Positions 60,929 through 64,000 of a stretch of 64,000 nt of DNA are shown one piece after another. The translations under genes and the position numbers were made by a program. The DNA is taken from assembly GCF_002081715.1 (NCBI RefSeq), contig NZ_MUKP01000002.1, positions 62,001 through 126,000 on the forward strand, in the 5' to 3' direction. Numbering within the stretch: position 1 is the stretch's first letter; each line of letters starts with the position of its first letter. The notes under the pieces are model-generated. The model worked only from the letters and a program-made list of their open reading frames with translations. It was not told where the DNA came from and ran no database searches. The DNA comes from Nocardia donostiensis (GTDB taxonomy: Bacteria; Actinomycetota; Actinomycetes; Mycobacteriales; Mycobacteriaceae).

Positions 60929-61900
60929 TCAGAGAGTATCGGAGTAGTCCGACACGGGTCGTGGGGTTTTGCCGGTCCCGGCCACGGGTTCGGCAGCATC
61001 GACCGGGTCGGCAGGGGTGACGGGCTCGGGCGCACCGATCCGAGACGCTTCCTCATCGGTCAGCTCGCCCAGGCCCTCGGCCTGCTCCTTACGCGCCCGG
61101 CGCCTGTCGTTGATCCGCGCGAACTGCACCGCGACCTCGAACAACAGCGTCAGCGCGAAGGCCAGAGCCAGCATCGAGAACGGATCCTGCGGGGTGACGA
61201 TGGCGGCGAACACGAACAGTCCGAACACGATGCCGCGCCGCCACGCTTTGAGCCGCTCGTAGGGCAGGACCCCGATCAGATTCAGGCCGACCACCAGCAG
61301 CGGTGTCTCGAAGCTGACCCCGAAGATGACCAGCAGCTGAATGATGAAGCCGAAGTACTGGGAACCGCTCAACGCGGTGATCTGCACGTTGTCGCCGATG
61401 GTCAGCAGGAAACCCAATGCGTGCGCGATCACCACGTAGGCGAGCACCGCACCGGCCACGAACAGCACCGAACCGGAACCGACGAACCCGACCGCGTACC
61501 TGCGTTCCTTCGGATACAGGCCCGGCGTGATGAACGCCCACGTCTGATACAGCCACACCGGGCAGGCCAGCACCACACCGGCGGTGAGGCCGACCTTCAA
61601 CCGGAGCATGAACTGCTCGAACGGTGCCGTCGCCAGCAACCTGCACTCGCCGTCGGCGGTCAGCGCGGCGCGCGTTTCCGGCGGCAGATCACAGTAGGGA
61701 CCGCGCAGGATCTCGCCGAGGCTTTCCACCCCGAGGAACGAATGCGCGTACCACAGAAACCCCACAACCGTGGTGGCGAGGACGGCGGCGATCGAGATCA
61801 GCAGTCGTCGGCGCAGTTCCCGCAGGTGCTCGACCAACGACATGGTGCCGTCGGGATTCGTCCTGCGCCTACTGCGCCGGGGGTCGAACGGAATTCGCAT
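60929..61900 (-). CDS. tatC: Twin-arginine translocase subunit TatC
   Basis: A 323-residue, six-helix core subunit that binds twin-arginine signal peptides. The conserved N-terminal [15 protein letters not shown] and the [40 protein letters not shown] region are diagnostic. A charged C-terminal tail of ~75 residues ([21 protein letters not shown]...) extends beyond the E. coli protein, as in other actinobacteria. It lies between tatA and helY in the operon. Confidence 0.96.
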   Translation of the reverse strand: MRIPFDPRRSRRRTNPDGTMSLVEHLRELRRRLLISIAAVLATTVVGFLWYAHSFLGVESLGEILRGPYCDLPPETRAALTADGECRLLATAPFEQFMLRLKVGLTAGVVLACPVWLYQTWAFITPGLYPKERRYAVGFVGSGSVLFVAGAVLAYVVIAHALGFLLTIGDNVQITALSGSQYFGFIIQLLVIFGVSFETPLLVVGLNLIGVLPYERLKAWRRGIVFGLFVFAAIVTPQDPFSMLALAFALTLLFEVAVQFARINDRRRARKEQAEGLGELTDEEASRIGAPEPVTPADPVDAAEPVAGTGKTPRPVSDYSDTL

Positions 61901-62040
61901 ATGTGTGGATGCCCCTGTGCTCGCGTGCCTCGCTCCGCTCGGCCGTCGGCAATATCCGCGACCCGGCCTCGGTCAGCAGCACCGGGTCAACAGTATTGTG
62001 CCCGGGGCCGGCCTGCGCCCGCCCCGAGGATTGTCCGGCC

Positions 62041-62304
62041 TCAGAGCGTCTTCGACTCGCTGCGGGTCTCCGGAGCGGTGGTCGCCTGCTGCCCCGAAGG
62101 CAACTGCTGCGGCGGCTGCTGCGCCGCTGTGCCCGGCGAACCCGCCGAAGCATTGCCCTCGTTCTGCATCTGGCTGACCTCGCTCTTGAAGATGCGCAGT
62201 GACCGCCCGAGGCTGCGGGCCGCGTCGGGCATCCGCTTCGCGCCGAAGAACACCACGAACACCACCGCGATGATCAGCCAGTGCCAGATGCTCAGACTGC
62301 CCAT
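62041..62304 (-). CDS. tatA: Twin-arginine translocase subunit TatA
   Basis: An 87-residue protein from ATG 62304 with GGGAGG upstream. One N-terminal helix ([20 protein letters not shown]) and the amphipathic helix [18 protein letters not shown] are followed by a Gln/Pro/Ala-rich disordered tail. It oligomerises to form the Tat pore with TatC. It lies 140 bases upstream of tatC on the same strand. Confidence 0.94.
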   Translation of the reverse strand: MGSLSIWHWLIIAVVFVVFFGAKRMPDAARSLGRSLRIFKSEVSQMQNEGNASAGSPGTAAQQPPQQLPSGQQATTAPETRSESKTL

Positions 62305-62443
62305 GTGCTTACCTCCCAAGACTGTGGTGGTTCCGATGCTACCTGCCCCCATGACGTGGGCGAACGCGGCGGCGGGCCGGGTGCAGCACATCACCCTCGG
62401 GTGCGGATCCAGGGCGCCGACCGGCAACCGGAAGACAGGCGGG

Positions 62444-63430
62444 TCAGGAAGAACCGGCCGGTTCAGTGTCGATGTCGGCGTCCGCAGCCGCGTACGCGGC
62501 GAGCGCGGCGTCGGAGCGTTCCCGCACCGCCGCGACCAACTCCGGCGGGCCGAGCACTGTCACACCGGAACCGAACCCGAGGAGCAGCCGCGCCATCCAG
62601 TCCAGGGTGGCGAAGCGCATGGTTGCCTCCATGCTGCCGTCGGGGCGCACCGCAACTCGATGCAGCGGATACTGGTCCATCACCCAGCCGTAGTCGGCGC
62701 TGATCAGCAGCCGGGCCAGCGGGACGGCGGGATCGTCCTGGAACAGATCGAGACCGGCATCGGCGTCGGTGGCGTGGCTGGGCGGACGTGCCGGTTCGTC
62801 CAGCGCAGTGGCGGCCTCGATCCGGTCGAAACGGAACAGCCGCACCCCCTCGGCCTGCCTGCACCAGGCTTGCAGATAGCTGTTGTTGTCGACGAGCACG
62901 ATGCGGATCGGGTCGACCACGCGCTCGGATACCACGTCACGGCTGGCCGAGTAGTACACCAGCCGCACCGCATACCTGCCTACCAGCGCCGCCCGCACGG
63001 CAGCCACCGTGGGCGCCTCCACCGGAGGCTGCGCGACCGAAGCGCCAGGAGCGCCGCCGGAAATGGCGGACTCGATTTTGGCGATGGCGGAATGCGCCGC
63101 GCTCGGATCGACCATGCCCGGCATATCGACAATCGAGCGCAACGCCACCAGCAAGGCCGTGGCCTCGGTGGAGGTGAGCCGCAGCGGGCGATCTATCCCG
63201 GCGGAGAACGTCACCTCGACGCTCTCCTCGGAGAACGACAGATCAATGAGATCACCGGGACCATAACCGGGCAGACCGCACATCCACAGCTGATTCAGAT
63301 CACTCATCAACTGTTTGGTGGTCACGCCGAGATCGGCGGCGGCTTCGGCGGCGCTGATCCCGGGGTTGGCGATGAAATACGGAACCATGTTCAGCAGCCG
63401 GGACAACCGAACCGACAGGCGACTGCTCAT
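62444..63430 (-). CDS. pafC: WYL-domain transcriptional regulator PafC
   Basis: A 328-residue protein from ATG 63430 with GGAGT upstream. An N-terminal winged helix ([41 protein letters not shown]) is followed by a WYL domain ([31 protein letters not shown]) and a WCX-like C-terminal extension. With PafB it forms the heterodimer that activates the LexA-independent DNA-damage response in mycobacteria. In this operon it is followed by tatA. Confidence 0.93.
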   Translation of the reverse strand: MSSRLSVRLSRLLNMVPYFIANPGISAAEAAADLGVTTKQLMSDLNQLWMCGLPGYGPGDLIDLSFSEESVEVTFSAGIDRPLRLTSTEATALLVALRSIVDMPGMVDPSAAHSAIAKIESAISGGAPGASVAQPPVEAPTVAAVRAALVGRYAVRLVYYSASRDVVSERVVDPIRIVLVDNNSYLQAWCRQAEGVRLFRFDRIEAATALDEPARPPSHATDADAGLDLFQDDPAVPLARLLISADYGWVMDQYPLHRVAVRPDGSMEATMRFATLDWMARLLLGFGSGVTVLGPPELVAAVRERSDAALAAYAAADADIDTEPAGSS

Positions 63431-63500
63431 ACTGACTCCTCTCCGCATGAGCGGGCGCCCTCCGTGGTGACCCAAGCTGCCGCCTCCGGGCGCTGACCGC

Positions 63501-64000
63501 TCATGCGGTGACCTCCGTTCGGTCGAGCACCGAACGCAGCCGCGCGATCACATCGTCGCGCAGTTCCGGCGGGGTCAGCACCACCGCATCGGGGCCGAGG
63601 CCGGTGACCAGCCGCGCGATCCAGTCCCGCGAACGGATCGGCACTTCCACGACGCTGCCCACGCGGCCGCCGATGGTTTTGCCGCCGAGCACACGGCCGA
63701 GCCTGCGGATCTCCCTGCCGCGCCCCTCGGCCACCCATACCGTCGCCGCACCGGTCACCGGCGCGGTGCCGGTGACCCGGGTGACGATCTCGCGCAGGTC
63801 CACGTCATCGGGTTTGCGCACCCCGTTGCGGGGCCCGAACGGGGTCACTTCATCGCCGATGCGGGACAGCCGGAAGGTGCGGGTGGCGTTCTTGGCGCGG
63901 TCGTGGCCGACCAGATACCAGCGGCCGCGATAGGTGACCACACCCCACGGCTCCACCTCACGCATCAGATACGGGGCGGTGACCGCGCCACGATGCTCGA
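63501..64000 (-). CDS. pafB: WYL-domain transcriptional regulator PafB, N-terminus outside the window
   Basis: The frame is open to the window end, so the start and winged helix are not seen. The visible ~165 codons hold the WYL domain (MREVEPWGVVTYRGRWYLVGHDRAKNATRTFRLSRI) and the WCX region ending in VVLTPPELRDDVIARLRSVLDR. It partners PafC, whose gene starts 70 bases downstream. As in related genomes it lies next to the proteasome accessory locus, presumably to the right of this window. Confidence 0.92.
   Translation of the reverse strand, partial: EHRGAVTAPYLMREVEPWGVVTYRGRWYLVGHDRAKNATRTFRLSRIGDEVTPFGPRNGVRKPDDVDLREIVTRVTGTAPVTGAATVWVAEGRGREIRRLGRVLGGKTIGGRVGSVVEVPIRSRDWIARLVTGLGPDAVVLTPPELRDDVIARLRSVLDRTEVTA

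Noticed and set aside
60044..63496. Very long plus-strand open frame antisense to helY, tatC, tatA and pafC (about 1150 codons)
   Set aside because: It spans four well-supported genes on the other strand and has a His/Gln/Arg-rich composition typical of a shadow frame.

Overview
The window is high-GC actinobacterial chromosome. A mycolic-acid-making member of the Mycobacteriales, most likely Nocardia or a close relative, fits best. The reasons are an antigen-85-type mycolyltransferase, a WXG100/ESX-like cassette with a paired-cysteine lipoprotein, a WS/DGAT acyltransferase, the order pafB-pafC-tatA-tatC-helY, and a split aerobic cobalamin locus in the order familiar from Mycobacterium tuberculosis. 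No rRNA, tRNA or CRISPR array was recognised.

Backbone. From the right end inwards the window carries pafB (cut by the window edge), pafC, tatA, tatC, helY, a DUF4333 membrane protein, a 5'-3' exonuclease, pepE, an F420-dependent biliverdin reductase-like protein, an SDR, cobL and cobK, then cobG-cobH-cobIJ, then cobN under a cobalamin riboswitch. Further left come a PPOX protein, tldD/tldE, a two-component pair, fxsA, an amidohydrolase and lnt. As I recall it, this is the order of the M. tuberculosis Rv2051c-Rv2096c region. Genes that interrupt that order are the best candidates for lineage-specific cargo.

Cargo regions. (1) 1-4720: start of a multimodular NRPS with an EntF-like serine code. 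(2) 15.0-18.7 kb: PadR/glyoxalase and XRE/methionine-aminopeptidase pairs, each with a striking palindrome, an EEP-family membrane protein and an IS transposase remnant. (3) 23.5-25.1 kb: two tandem 37- and 38-residue peptide genes followed by a secreted mycolyltransferase. This resembles the PorA/PorH small-porin arrangement of Corynebacterium and is the most novel-looking unit here. (4) 27.1-33.8 kb: a compact type III PKS, resorcylate-decarboxylase-like enzyme and MFS exporter operon, facing a large LuxR (LAL) regulator across a PimM-like operator. (5) 33.8-38.9 kb: a WXG/ESX-like secretion cassette, a truncated XRE regulator and an orphan Imm5-like putative immunity protein. (6) 44.2-50.1 kb: a LAL regulator with a SnoaL/membrane pair, a second PadR, and a TetR/methyltransferase pair with a 20-bp operator.

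How the parts work together. cobN, cobG, cobH, cobIJ, cobK and cobL cover much of the aerobic corrin pathway, from precorrin-3A to cobalt insertion. cobM is absent from its usual place between cobK and cobL, where a secreted protein gene sits instead. pafB/pafC (DNA-damage transcription), tatA/tatC (Tat export) and helY form one leftward operon. The peptide genes and their mycolyltransferase probably act at the mycomembrane. The type III PKS operon probably makes and exports a decarboxylated phenolic metabolite. Start codons were set from ribosome-binding sites, overlaps and family N-termini; uncertain ones are flagged.
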